A DNA stretch of 55,664 nucleotides, taken from NCBI GenBank assembly GCA_016933295.1, contig JAFGBG010000221.1:1-55664 (forward strand), given 5' to 3'. The notes below the pieces were generated by a model, which had not been told where the DNA came from, searched no databases, and saw only the letters and a program-made list of their open reading frames with translations. The position numbers were made by a program, and so were the translations under genes. Within the stretch, counting starts at the first letter, position 1, and each line of letters begins with the position of its first letter. The stretch is from Sedimentisphaerales bacterium (lineage in GTDB: Bacteria > Planctomycetota > Phycisphaerae > Sedimentisphaerales > Anaerobacaceae). Below, piece by piece: positions 1 to 8,591 of this stretch.

Positions 1-876
1 CCTGAAAAAGCAGAGCCTGATGAGCTTAATAATACTGATATTGCCCAAGTTAAAACTCAAAAGCAGGAAGAAATTCCGGGTAAGTCCGAGAAAATCGAGC
101 CTGCATCGGCGAAATTGTTTCATGATAAATTCGCAGGTATATTAAACGACTTTGTTAATAATAAAGGTATGGTTGACTACAAAGGCCTTAGACGAGAGGG
201 AATAAAATTAAAAGCGTTACTTGAAGAATTTGACAATCTCGATCCGAATGAGTATAAATCCTGGCGAAAGGAAGATAAGATTGCTTTCTGGATAAATGCG
301 TATAATTTGCATAAGCTGAAAGTTGTTTCGGCCAATTATCCTATTCAGTCGTCATCACGTTTCCTTCGGGTTTTGTGGGGGCCGACGGATTTGCGGCATA
401 TTGAGAATGAAATTGCTATGTACAAGTTTCTTGTTATGGATGAAGAATTTACTTTTAAGAAGGTTGAGAATCGTTTTTTTCGCGTGGAATTCGACGATCC
501 AAGAATTTTGCTCGCAATTACCGATGCCTGCCTTTCCAGTCCCCCATTGCTCAATGAGCCGTATTATGGAGAGAAACTCGAAGAGCAGCTTGGCAATCAG
601 GTGAAGAAATTTCTGTCAAGTCCGCTTGCATTTAAAATAGAAGGGCAAAAGCGGCGGGTTTATTTGTCTGCCGTGTTTGAAACAGGGCGATACGGCCGAC
701 AGTTTCTAAAACAATTCGCTATCGACAGGAAATTTAAGGACCACCCGCCGATAACCCGGGCGGTTTTGAATTTTATTACGAATTATGTTTCTGAAAGCGA
801 GGCTTCTTTTCTTGAAGTTGGAAATTATTCTGTGAAATATATGTCGTATGACTGGACAATTAATGATGGTTCTTAG
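1..876 (+). CDS. DUF547 domain protein, 5' end outside the window
   Basis: The frame is open from base 1 without a stop, so the gene begins upstream; the TTG at 115 is only an internal codon. The visible N-terminal part (about 38 residues) is rich in Glu, Lys, Pro and Gln and looks like a linker. It is followed by a DUF547 domain with the typical block AFWINAYNLHKL, about 45 residues after FAGILNDFV. DUF547 proteins are widespread and of unknown biochemical function, often exported. The stop is TAG at 874-876, only 15 bp before metK, so the two are probably cotranscribed. A signal peptide cannot be judged because the start is missing. Confidence 0.85.
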   Translation, partial: PEKAEPDELNNTDIAQVKTQKQEEIPGKSEKIEPASAKLFHDKFAGILNDFVNNKGMVDYKGLRREGIKLKALLEEFDNLDPNEYKSWRKEDKIAFWINAYNLHKLKVVSANYPIQSSSRFLRVLWGPTDLRHIENEIAMYKFLVMDEEFTFKKVENRFFRVEFDDPRILLAITDACLSSPPLLNEPYYGEKLEEQLGNQVKKFLSSPLAFKIEGQKRRVYLSAVFETGRYGRQFLKQFAIDRKFKDHPPITRAVLNFITNYVSESEASFLEVGNYSVKYMSYDWTINDGS

Positions 877-891
877 AAGGATAAATGACAA

Positions 892-2112
892 ATGGCAAAA
901 AAAGTAGTTCCCAGTAAGTCCCGTTTCGACAACGGCAAATTTCTTTTTACAAGTGAATCCGTGACAATGGGGCATCCGGATAAAGTATCCGACCATATAT
1001 CCGATGCGATTCTCGATGCCATGCTTGCGCAGGATCCGAAGAGCAGGGTCGCATGCGAGACTATGGTAACGACTGGTCTGGTAGTGGTCGCTGGCGAAAT
1101 AACATCGAAAGCGATAGTGGATGTTCCGACAATCGTTCGTCAGACGATTAAAGAAATAGGCTATACCGATCCTGAGATGGGATTTGATTACGAAAATTGT
1201 GCCGTAATGGTAACGCTTGACAAGCAAAGCCCTGATATTTCCCAGGGAGTTACCGAAGGTGCCGGACTTCATAAGGAACAGGGGGCCGGCGACCAGGGTT
1301 TAATGTTCGGCTATGCATGCCGGGAAACTCCCGCTCTCATGCCTATGCCTATTCAATTGGCGCATGCGATAACTACTCAGTTGAGGAAAATGCGCCAAAG
1401 CAAAAAGCTTCCCTGGCTGCGACCGGACGGAAAAAGTCAGGTGACCGTCGAGTATGAAAATAACAAACCAAAACGCATCCATACTATTGTAGTTGCGACA
1501 CAGCATTCGCCTTCTATCGCGTACAAGTCATTGCGGAAACAAATCATCGACAAGGTTGTGATGCCTGTTTTGCCGAAGCGGCTTGTTGACAAGAATATTA
1601 TCATCCATGTTAATCCCACCGGGCGGTTTGTGGTGGGGGGGCCTAAAGGTGACTGCGGGCTTACCGGGCGAAAAATTATCGTCGATACTTACGGTGGTCG
1701 CGGCAGCCACGGCGGCGGGGCTTTCAGCGGCAAGGACCCGACGAAAGTTGACAGGACAGCCAGTTATATGGCCCGTTACATCGCGAAAAATATCGTTGCC
1801 GCAGGATTGGCGGATGCCTGCGAAGTTCAGTTGTCGTATGCGATAGGCGTCGCCAAGCCTGTTTCGGTCCTGATTAATACCGAAGGCACGGCAAAAATCA
1901 GCGAGGAAAAGTTAAGCCTTATTGTGCAGGAGCTTTTCCCATTAACTCCCAAAGCTATGATCAATTATCTGAAACTCGCTCGTCCGATTTTTGCCCAGAC
2001 TTCTTACGGCGGACATTTCGGACGAAACGGGGCCGATTTTACCTGGGAAAAAACCGACATGGTGGCCAAGTTGCAAAAAGCCGCCGGGCTGAAACCGAAA
2101 TCCGGAAAATAA
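892..2112 (+). CDS. metK: S-adenosylmethionine synthase
   Basis: Makes S-adenosylmethionine from methionine and ATP in the cytoplasm. All family signatures are present: GHPDK at residues 27-31 (ATP/Mg site), [12 protein letters not shown] near residue 130, and the Gly-rich loop [20 protein letters not shown] near 265-284. The length of 406 residues is only slightly above the usual 380-400. The ATG at 892 follows an AAGGATAA ribosome site with good spacing. It lies 15 bp behind the DUF547 gene and ends 14 bp from the convergent queG. The same window holds mtnP, which recycles the methylthioadenosine made from SAM, though the two are not in one operon. Confidence 0.97.
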   Translation: MAKKVVPSKSRFDNGKFLFTSESVTMGHPDKVSDHISDAILDAMLAQDPKSRVACETMVTTGLVVVAGEITSKAIVDVPTIVRQTIKEIGYTDPEMGFDYENCAVMVTLDKQSPDISQGVTEGAGLHKEQGAGDQGLMFGYACRETPALMPMPIQLAHAITTQLRKMRQSKKLPWLRPDGKSQVTVEYENNKPKRIHTIVVATQHSPSIAYKSLRKQIIDKVVMPVLPKRLVDKNIIIHVNPTGRFVVGGPKGDCGLTGRKIIVDTYGGRGSHGGGAFSGKDPTKVDRTASYMARYIAKNIVAAGLADACEVQLSYAIGVAKPVSVLINTEGTAKISEEKLSLIVQELFPLTPKAMINYLKLARPIFAQTSYGGHFGRNGADFTWEKTDMVAKLQKAAGLKPKSGK

Positions 2113-2126
2113 TTTTTGCCGCTGTA

Positions 2127-3158
2127 TTATTTTGGTTTGAGGACATCTACAAGGTCTTGGCCACCGCTTGGATTTGTATTTTCGAGACAGATCCGTGCGT
2201 TTCTTTTGAGACGCTCCAATCCCGGGCGTTTTATTGGTGAATCATGGAATTTTGCGTCGAATGATTCGGCGCCGAGGCTTAAAACTTCCGGCAGACTCAG
2301 TTCTTTTCTGTCTTTGTGGAATTTGAATCGTTGATTTTTACAGACCGGAGCGTTTTTGTAATAGGGACATGCAAGGATGCATTCTTCACATCCGAAGAGA
2401 CGGTCGCCGGTTATTTCGGCAAGGTCGGCAGGAATTTCACCTTTGTATTCGATTGTCAGGTAGTTGATACATTTGTTTGCGTCGAATTGCCCGTCGGGAC
2501 GCAATGCACCGGTCGGACAGGCTTCGATGCATTTATTACAGGTTGAACAATTTGTGTCTGATAGATTCCTTGGCTCCGCTTCGCTTCGCTCGGAATGACA
2601 GAAAGGAGGCTTATCAGGCAGTAGTTTCAAATCCGTGATTATCTCGCCTAAAAATATCTGGCAACCGAGTTTCGGATTAATCAGCATGTGGTTTTTTCCG
2701 ATGAATCCGAGTCCGGCCCTCACTGCCAACGCTCGCTCGGCCAATGCGGACGAATCGACGCAAATCTTATATCTGATTTCTTGTTTTGTTACCGAACTTA
2801 TATAATCAATCAGGTTGCGTAATAGTTTTTCTATGAAAGGATGATAATCTTCGTATTGTGCGTAGCTTACTATTTTGCCCGTTGGAACTTCCTTATCCGG
2901 ATGTTGACGCTTGAGTTTCGGCGGTTTGTAGTTTAGTCCTGTCACTATAACCGACTGTGCATCCTCTAAAAGCCCGGCGGGATTGAAGCGTTTTTTAAAG
3001 TTTCTGTGCATGTAATTCATTTGACCCGCAAAGCCGGACTTAAGCCATGACGAAAAAAAGTCGACCTGTGCGGCATCTATCGGCGAGACATCGGTTATAC
3101 CGATAAGGTCAAAACCTGATTCGATTGCTTTGCGTTTAATATCGTCGTTCAAGCTCAT
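2127..3158 (-). CDS. queG: Epoxyqueuosine reductase with an in-frame repeat insertion
   Basis: Cobalamin and iron-sulfur enzyme that reduces epoxyqueuosine to queuosine in tRNA, the last step of the pathway that tgt (47.2 kb here) starts at the tRNA level. The N-terminal DUF1730 region is followed by the active-site stretch VDSSALAERALAVRAGLGFI (about residues 134-153). Two ferredoxin-type cluster motifs follow: CSTCNKCIEACP and CEECILACP. Just before the first cluster, residues 187-199 read CHSERSEAEPRNL. This does not belong to the family and is the translation of a palindromic repeat inserted in frame. The rest of the protein looks intact, so it is probably functional. The gene is convergent with metK. 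Confidence 0.93.
   Translation of the reverse strand: MSLNDDIKRKAIESGFDLIGITDVSPIDAAQVDFFSSWLKSGFAGQMNYMHRNFKKRFNPAGLLEDAQSVIVTGLNYKPPKLKRQHPDKEVPTGKIVSYAQYEDYHPFIEKLLRNLIDYISSVTKQEIRYKICVDSSALAERALAVRAGLGFIGKNHMLINPKLGCQIFLGEIITDLKLLPDKPPFCHSERSEAEPRNLSDTNCSTCNKCIEACPTGALRPDGQFDANKCINYLTIEYKGEIPADLAEITGDRLFGCEECILACPYYKNAPVCKNQRFKFHKDRKELSLPEVLSLGAESFDAKFHDSPIKRPGLERLKRNARICLENTNPSGGQDLVDVLKPK
2563..2600 (-). repeat. Palindromic repeat element inserted in frame within queG
   Basis: On the minus strand the element starts TGTCATTCCGAGCGAAGCG and ends CCAAGGAATCT, with the GCGAAGC core able to fold back. It starts with the same TGTCATTCC as the intergenic repeats at 10378 and 17603. It is translated as residues 187-199 of QueG, between the flavodoxin-like body and the first iron-sulfur motif, and keeps the frame. 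Peptides of the CHSERSEA type are familiar to me as translations of such dispersed repeats in many bacterial genomes. Confidence 0.8.
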
Positions 3159-3375
3159 ATCGACGATTATACAAAAAATATTCCCGGTTTTTTAGCTTAT
3201 AGTTTCGTTTTAGCCGTTTTCTTTTTGGCGTTATTTCACAAATTAGTGTATCTTATCGTTAAAAGGTGAAGGATTAAAAAGTATGCAGGGAAATTTGTGC
3301 CGGCGCACGTGGGAAAATACGATTTTATTTGTGCCCTTGGTTGTCCGGCTAAATTATTTATAGAATAGAGAACTA

Positions 3376-4326
3376 ATGAAAATGGAATCGAATTCACATA
3401 AATTATCCAGGCCGCTGCAGGGTATCATCGTACCTATGGTGACTCCGTTGCTTGACAGGGACACTCTCGACGTGACCGGTCTGGAGCGGCTGGTTGAGCA
3501 TATCATCGCCGGCGGCGTTCACGGTTTGTTTATCCTCGGTACGACCGGTGAAGCTCCGAGCCTGAGCTATCGGCTGCGGTATGAAATTATTCAGCATGTC
3601 TGCGACCGGGTTAAGGGGCGAATACCCGTGCTGGTGGGAATCACAGATACGTCTTTTGTCGAGTCGGTAAAGATTGCCGGTAAGGCCGAAGATGCCGGTG
3701 CGGATGCGGTTGTTCTTGCGCCACCGTATTATTTTCCGGCGGGACAGTCGGAGCTGCTTGAATATCTCAATCATTTAACGCATGAATTATCGCTGCCGTT
3801 GTTTCTTTATAATATGCCGACTTATACCAAGCTTGTCTATGAACCGGAGACAATTCGTGCCGCGGCCGAATATCCGGGTATTGTGGGAATCAAAGACAGT
3901 TCGGGGAACATGGTTTATTTTCGTCAGCTTCAGACCCTGCTTAAAGACCGCCCTGATTTTTCGCTGCTTATGGGCAGGGAGGAGCTTTTAGCCGAGGCGA
4001 TTTTATTAGGCGGGCACGGCAGTGTTTGCGGCGGGGCCAATCTTGTCCCGGAACTTTACGTCGAGCTGTATAATGCCGCCCGCTTGAAAGACCTGCCGCA
4101 AGTGGAAGTTCTGCATCGGAAAGTAATGGAGCTTAGCAATGCTATATATAAGGTCGGACGATATGAGTCGAGCCTGCTCAAAGGTCTGAAATGCGCGCTT
4201 TCGTGTATCGGTATCTGCAGCGATTTTCTGGCCGAGCCTTTTCATCGTTTTCGCCGGGCCGAGCATGAGGTAATAGAAAAATATGTGTCGGAGCTTGGAA
4301 TTGCGAAGCCGGGAAAGAGTGATTAG
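3376..4326 (+). CDS. Dihydrodipicolinate synthase / N-acetylneuraminate lyase family aldolase
   Basis: Class I aldolase of the DapA/NanA family, 316 residues, a TIM barrel using a Schiff-base lysine. Visible signatures are GTTGE (residues 55-59), the catalytic tyrosine in YNMP (Tyr145) and the lysine in GIKDSSG (Lys173). The substrate cannot be fixed from sequence. The gene sits 16 bp upstream of an Na+/solute symporter, and no lysine biosynthesis genes are near. This favours a catabolic role (a sialic acid or sugar-acid lyase) over true DapA. The start at 3376 was kept although a second ATG lies two codons later. The 217 bp upstream, shared with divergent queG, shows no promoter I would commit to. 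Confidence 0.85.
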   Translation: MKMESNSHKLSRPLQGIIVPMVTPLLDRDTLDVTGLERLVEHIIAGGVHGLFILGTTGEAPSLSYRLRYEIIQHVCDRVKGRIPVLVGITDTSFVESVKIAGKAEDAGADAVVLAPPYYFPAGQSELLEYLNHLTHELSLPLFLYNMPTYTKLVYEPETIRAAAEYPGIVGIKDSSGNMVYFRQLQTLLKDRPDFSLLMGREELLAEAILLGGHGSVCGGANLVPELYVELYNAARLKDLPQVEVLHRKVMELSNAIYKVGRYESSLLKGLKCALSCIGICSDFLAEPFHRFRRAEHEVIEKYVSELGIAKPGKSD

Positions 4327-4342
4327 AGACAGGTCATAAAAA

Positions 4343-5893
4343 ATGCAGACAAATCTTGGTGCAATTGATATATGTATTCTTATACTTTACGGCTGTGTGC
4401 TGGTCGGGATGGGTATTTACTATGTACGCAAGTGTCGAACGGCGGATCAGTTTATGGTCGCGGGGCGTTCGATTCCGGCCTGGGCTGCCGGACTTGCCGT
4501 AATGAGCGCATATACCAGCAGTATTTCCTATATTGCCACACCGGGCATGGCCTACGATTCCAACTGGCATCCGATGATTTTCGCTCTTTGTATCCTGCCG
4601 GTGGCCTGGCTGGTTTGTAAATACGCAGTGCCCTATTATCGACAAGCGCGGCTGATTTCGGTTTACAGTTTCCTTGAGGAAAGGCTCGGTCCCTGGGGCA
4701 GGATTTATGCCGCACTGTCGTTTCTGCTGTATATGGTCGGACGCACCGCAGTCATTCTTTATTTAGTGAGCCTGCTGATAAGCAAGAACATCAATCCTCA
4801 ATCACGTGATGACCAGATGATTATGATGGTGATAGTCATTATCGGCCTGGTGACGATAATTTATACACTGCTTGGGGGGATGGAGGCGGTAATCTGGACG
4901 GATGTAATGCAATCAGTGGTTATGATTGTTGGTATAGTTTTTTGTGCCGTTAGTCTTTCGATGAAAGTTTTTGCCGGACCGGAACCTTTAATAAATGCTG
5001 CTACCAAAGCCAATATGTTCAGCTTGGGAAGCACAAAGCTTACTCTTGCTTCGCCGCAGCATCTTGCCGACCGGACGATCTGGGTCATGATTATTTACGG
5101 AATCACGGAGAATCTGCGAAATCTTTTAGCCGACCAGAATTATGTTCAGAAATATTCCTCGGTGCCTACCGAACGTGCGGCGAAACGTTCTATCTGGATT
5201 GCTATGTTGATTTATATCCCGCTTACGGCGGTTTTTCTTTATATCGGAACGACTCTTTTTGCCTTTTACTCTCAGACCGACGTGCTGGCAAAAGCAGGTA
5301 TCACCAAAGGCGACGAGGTTTTTCCACACTTTATTGCGACAGAGGTTCCGCCAGGTCTTAAGGGATTGATAATCGCCGCTATTGTAGCCGCCGCCATGAG
5401 CACCGTCGATTCGGCGCTGAATTGCTCGGCGACGGTTATGCTGCTGGATTTTCATAAGAGATATTTCCAGCCGAATATCGGCGAAAGAGCCAGCGTATTA
5501 TACCTGCGATTGGCAACTGTGGTGATGGGTCTATTGGGGATAGGATTTGCCGTTTTGATGATACGAGCTGAGAGTGCGCTGAATTTATGGTGGAAGATTT
5601 CAGGAATTTTTGGCGGAGGAATTTTAGGTTTGTTTGTTTTGTCTTTACTTCGGGTTCGTCTTCGCTTGTGGCAGGGGCTTGTTTCAATCGCTGTAAGTAT
5701 TGCCGTTATCAGTTGGGGAACGTTTATGCGGGACTCTTTTCTTGGCAAATTCAATCTGCAGATAAAAGAATCCTGGAAATGGGCCGAGTGTAATATTGAC
5801 GATATTATCATCGGTGCGATGGGAACGGCGGCATTAATGGTTGTCGCCTGTATTTTCGGGCTATTCAATCGGAAACGGGAAATTCCGGCCTGA
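4343..5893 (+). CDS. Sodium:solute symporter family permease
   Basis: Inner-membrane transporter of 516 residues with about 13 hydrophobic segments. The family hallmark is seen in LLGGMEAVIWTDVMQ (near residue 180) and in the GLIIAAIVAAAMSTVDSALN segment near 345-365, both typical of SSS proteins. It imports a small solute driven by the sodium gradient. The gene follows the aldolase by 16 bp, so transporter and lyase probably form a two-gene uptake and degradation unit. By analogy with known neighbours of NanA-like enzymes, sialic acid or a related sugar acid is a plausible substrate, but this is inference. It is convergent with the protease gene 8 bp downstream. Confidence 0.88.
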   Translation: MQTNLGAIDICILILYGCVLVGMGIYYVRKCRTADQFMVAGRSIPAWAAGLAVMSAYTSSISYIATPGMAYDSNWHPMIFALCILPVAWLVCKYAVPYYRQARLISVYSFLEERLGPWGRIYAALSFLLYMVGRTAVILYLVSLLISKNINPQSRDDQMIMMVIVIIGLVTIIYTLLGGMEAVIWTDVMQSVVMIVGIVFCAVSLSMKVFAGPEPLINAATKANMFSLGSTKLTLASPQHLADRTIWVMIIYGITENLRNLLADQNYVQKYSSVPTERAAKRSIWIAMLIYIPLTAVFLYIGTTLFAFYSQTDVLAKAGITKGDEVFPHFIATEVPPGLKGLIIAAIVAAAMSTVDSALNCSATVMLLDFHKRYFQPNIGERASVLYLRLATVVMGLLGIGFAVLMIRAESALNLWWKISGIFGGGILGLFVLSLLRVRLRLWQGLVSIAVSIAVISWGTFMRDSFLGKFNLQIKESWKWAECNIDDIIIGAMGTAALMVVACIFGLFNRKREIPA

Positions 5894-5901
5894 AAAAGTT
5901 G

Positions 5902-7065
5902 TTATTCTTTTACGGTGAGTTGAAAAAGTTTTTCGAGATTTGTCTGCTGATATAGCGGCAAAAAATTATATCGTCCGCTCTCTTTTTGGATGGAGGGGGT
6001 ATAAACTGAGAGGCCGCAGCAAGAAGCCTCGATGGAATCTCCGGAAGCGTTTAGCGACTTGCTTACAATCAGATAGTTGTCGCACCAGTCGAAGAAAATC
6101 CGTAATTCTTTTTCGGCAATATTATTGTTGGCCGAGCTGAGTGCCTGAAAATATGACTTCAAATCATAAAATTTCTCATCCTCGAACTCAAATATTGGCG
6201 AACAGGATTGTGGTGGTTTCAAAGTAATATTTTGTGTGAAGGAGCTAAGAACGGCGGAGATTCTTTCAGGGAGTCTTTTCAGTTCGTTGTTTTCAATCAG
6301 GGTATATAAAGTGTAATCCTTATCTTCCCGCATTATGATTTGGGCGATATTAATGCCGGTGATATCAGGCTCTTCGGCTGCGAATTTTATCGTTTGGGTA
6401 TAGTATGTATTCGGCACACCGACTATTACCGGCGATGATAATATATATTCTGCGGCGTCGGTAAAATTATAAAGGTTCTGAATTGCAGAGCGGCCACACT
6501 GCTGGAGGAAAAGCAGCCGAACTTTGCCGCTTGTTTTCTGGTTGAAATCGGCGACGATTCTACCGACTTCCGTGGCGGAAAGCCATTTGCCGGAAGTGAA
6601 CTGTTTGTTTTTCTCCTGGTTTTGGAATGGTTTACTATCCCGGCACATATCGTTTAATTTCCCGCCGTGGTCCAGGAATACGATACAATAGTTTTCGGCC
6701 TTGAAGTTTTCCCCGATCCAATGGAAGTATTTTTGAAGTTGGTTGGGATCGGCACTGTCCTCGTTTTTAAGGGGAAATTCTTTTCTTTTTGTTTTGCCGA
6801 AGGTTCGATACAAAGCGATTCGTTTCATGCCTTTGTTGTCGGCAAAATCCGCCTGAACAACTACGGCAATTTTCGAATTAACAATCCCTTCTTGCAGTTT
6901 TCCGATGATAGTGTTGCCCAGGCCGCTCAAATCGTTATCGTAAGACATGTAGTAAATGAAAATCCAGTCGTATGTTTTTTCTTTCGACGGCAGAAAGACC
7001 GCTATCAAAAAAAGAATCAGCATTAAAAGCAACAGCAGCTTGAGATGATTTTCGTATTTTCCCAT
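5902..7065 (-). CDS. Clostripain-family (C11) cysteine peptidase, membrane anchored
   Basis: The N-terminus has a strong hydrophobic segment (residues 9-25) and then an extracytoplasmic domain. The C11 arrangement is readable. A beta-strand start, WIFIYYMSYDNDLSG, is followed by the catalytic histidine in FLDHGG (His133) and the cysteine in LLFLQQCGR (Cys190). The family cleaves after basic residues, often after self-processing. At 387 residues it is a compact member. The anchor suggests that it acts at the cell surface or in the periplasm. It is divergent from mtnP across a 180-bp gap and convergent with the symporter, so it is probably a single-gene unit. Confidence 0.82.
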   Translation of the reverse strand: MGKYENHLKLLLLLMLILFLIAVFLPSKEKTYDWIFIYYMSYDNDLSGLGNTIIGKLQEGIVNSKIAVVVQADFADNKGMKRIALYRTFGKTKRKEFPLKNEDSADPNQLQKYFHWIGENFKAENYCIVFLDHGGKLNDMCRDSKPFQNQEKNKQFTSGKWLSATEVGRIVADFNQKTSGKVRLLFLQQCGRSAIQNLYNFTDAAEYILSSPVIVGVPNTYYTQTIKFAAEEPDITGINIAQIIMREDKDYTLYTLIENNELKRLPERISAVLSSFTQNITLKPPQSCSPIFEFEDEKFYDLKSYFQALSSANNNIAEKELRIFFDWCDNYLIVSKSLNASGDSIEASCCGLSVYTPSIQKESGRYNFLPLYQQTNLEKLFQLTVKE

Positions 7066-7245
7066 ATATCGAACCTTGTGACGCTGTTATTCGGCAGATT
7101 GTATTATAGCCGTTATATATCTTTGTTCAACTACGTTCTTATAGTTGGTTATCAGGTCGGATTTATAAATATTGCCGAATATGTTGCAAATAAAAACAAA
7201 AGAAATTACTATATGCGGGAATTTTAACAAAGGAGGCCTAAAATA

Positions 7246-8121
7246 ATGGCAGAAGAGTTAATTGGAATCATAGGCGGCACAGGACTTGGGGATGCATTGG
7301 GCGGGCATATTTGCGATATAAAGTTTCACGACGTCGATACCCCGTTCGGCAAACCGAGCATGGAGGTTATGGTGGGCAGGTTCGGCGAAAGAAAAATCGC
7401 GTTTCTGAATCGCCACGGAGCCGGACATAAGTTCTCGCCGAGCGAAGTTCCGTTCGCAGCAAATATTTTTGCCATGAAAAAGCTCGGTGTTCGTGCTTTG
7501 ATAAGCAGTGGGGCAGTAGGCACGCTTCAGGATAAGATAGCTCCGGGTGATCTGGTTATCGTGGATCAGTTTATCGACAAGACATTTAAGAGAAGGAACA
7601 GTTTTTTCGGCGGTTTTGGCGCAGTGCATTGCGAGATGGCCGAGCCGACCTGCCGGAGATTGCGGGAGAAAATCATCGATGCGGCAAAAGACCTCGATAT
7701 CAAGACACATTCGAAGGGTACTTATATCTGTATGGAAGGGCCGCAGTTTTCCACGCGGGCCGAATCGCTTATGCACCGGGCATGGGGCGGCGATTTGATA
7801 GGCATGACTGCAATGCCCGAGGCAAAGTTGGCAAGAGAGGCCCAGATGTGCTATGCGCTTATAGCGATGGCAAGCGATTACGATTGCTGGAAGCCGCACA
7901 ATAGCGTCAAGGACAAGCAGGCTCTGCTCAAAGAAATTTTAGGAAATGTACAAGCGGCTACGGATAATTGCCTGCAGCTTATCAGGACGGTATTATCCGG
8001 CTCGCTTGAGCTTGCCGACAAAGACTGTCACTGCAGGACGAGTCTCGATTTGGCTGTCTGGACTGACCAAAACAGTATTGATGACGACCAGAGAAAGAAA
8101 TTGGAAATTCTGTTCGAATAA
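7246..8121 (+). CDS. mtnP: S-methyl-5'-thioadenosine phosphorylase
   Basis: Phosphorolyses methylthioadenosine, a by-product of SAM use, to adenine and methylthioribose-1-phosphate. The phosphate-site GGTG (residues 10-13), RHG (56-58), MEGPQFSTRAE (163-173) and the MTAP-type base-site sequence DYDCW (211-215) are present. That last motif separates MTAP from guanosine/inosine phosphorylases. Length is 291 residues, normal for the family. A strong AAAGGAGG site precedes the ATG at 7246. A coiled-coil lipoprotein gene follows after 29 bp and may be cotranscribed. Confidence 0.94.
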   Translation: MAEELIGIIGGTGLGDALGGHICDIKFHDVDTPFGKPSMEVMVGRFGERKIAFLNRHGAGHKFSPSEVPFAANIFAMKKLGVRALISSGAVGTLQDKIAPGDLVIVDQFIDKTFKRRNSFFGGFGAVHCEMAEPTCRRLREKIIDAAKDLDIKTHSKGTYICMEGPQFSTRAESLMHRAWGGDLIGMTAMPEAKLAREAQMCYALIAMASDYDCWKPHNSVKDKQALLKEILGNVQAATDNCLQLIRTVLSGSLELADKDCHCRTSLDLAVWTDQNSIDDDQRKKLEILFE

Positions 8122-8150
8122 AAGAGGGATCCCTCTGAAAGGATAATGTC

Positions 8151-8579
8151 ATGAAACGTTCTGTATTGAAAAGTTTAGTTTTAGTCTGTGTTATTGTTGT
8201 TTCGTTTGCAGGCTGTACGCAGCAAGAACCAATGAGTGTAAAAATGACCAGGCTGGTTGCCGCCGAGAATATGGAATTAAAAGAGGAACTGCGAAAGCTT
8301 GACTGGGAATTGGAAACCCAGAAAGAATTGCATGAGCAAAAGGTGGCGGAGCTGGAGAAGGTTATTCAGGAGTATAAGGAAAAGATAAGGGCCTGGCAGG
8401 AAGAATCCCGCCGAAATGTCAGGAAGCAGGTCGAAGATGTTGTCGATAATCTTGTTGCGCGAAACACCGAGCTGCAAAAAGAAATCGAATCTTTAAAGGC
8501 AGAAAATCAAAAATTGCGAGCCGAACTCGAGAAACGCGGCAATGAAGCTACCTCATCCGATGAAGATTCTCTTTTATAA
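8151..8579 (+). CDS. Small coiled-coil lipoprotein, function unknown
   Basis: 142 residues. A lipoprotein signal peptide ends in the lipobox FAGC with Cys22 as the lipidation site. The rest is almost entirely a charged heptad-like helix, rich in Glu, Lys, Leu and Gln (residues 37-130), ending in an acidic Ser-rich tail. This is expected to be an outer- or inner-membrane-anchored periplasmic coiled coil. I do not recognise a named family. It follows mtnP by 29 bp with an AAAGGATA ribosome site and ends 12 bp before the convergent pyrG. Confidence 0.8.
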   Translation: MKRSVLKSLVLVCVIVVSFAGCTQQEPMSVKMTRLVAAENMELKEELRKLDWELETQKELHEQKVAELEKVIQEYKEKIRAWQEESRRNVRKQVEDVVDNLVARNTELQKEIESLKAENQKLRAELEKRGNEATSSDEDSLL

Positions 8580-8591
8580 ACTCAGGCCGAA

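Noticed and set aside
7258-7899. Long open frame on the minus strand opposite mtnP
   Set aside because: No ribosome site or recognisable protein, and the plus-strand mtnP is certain; it is a by-product of codon use. The same holds for the long frames opposite pyrG (8832-9554) and the binding-protein gene (12379-13140).
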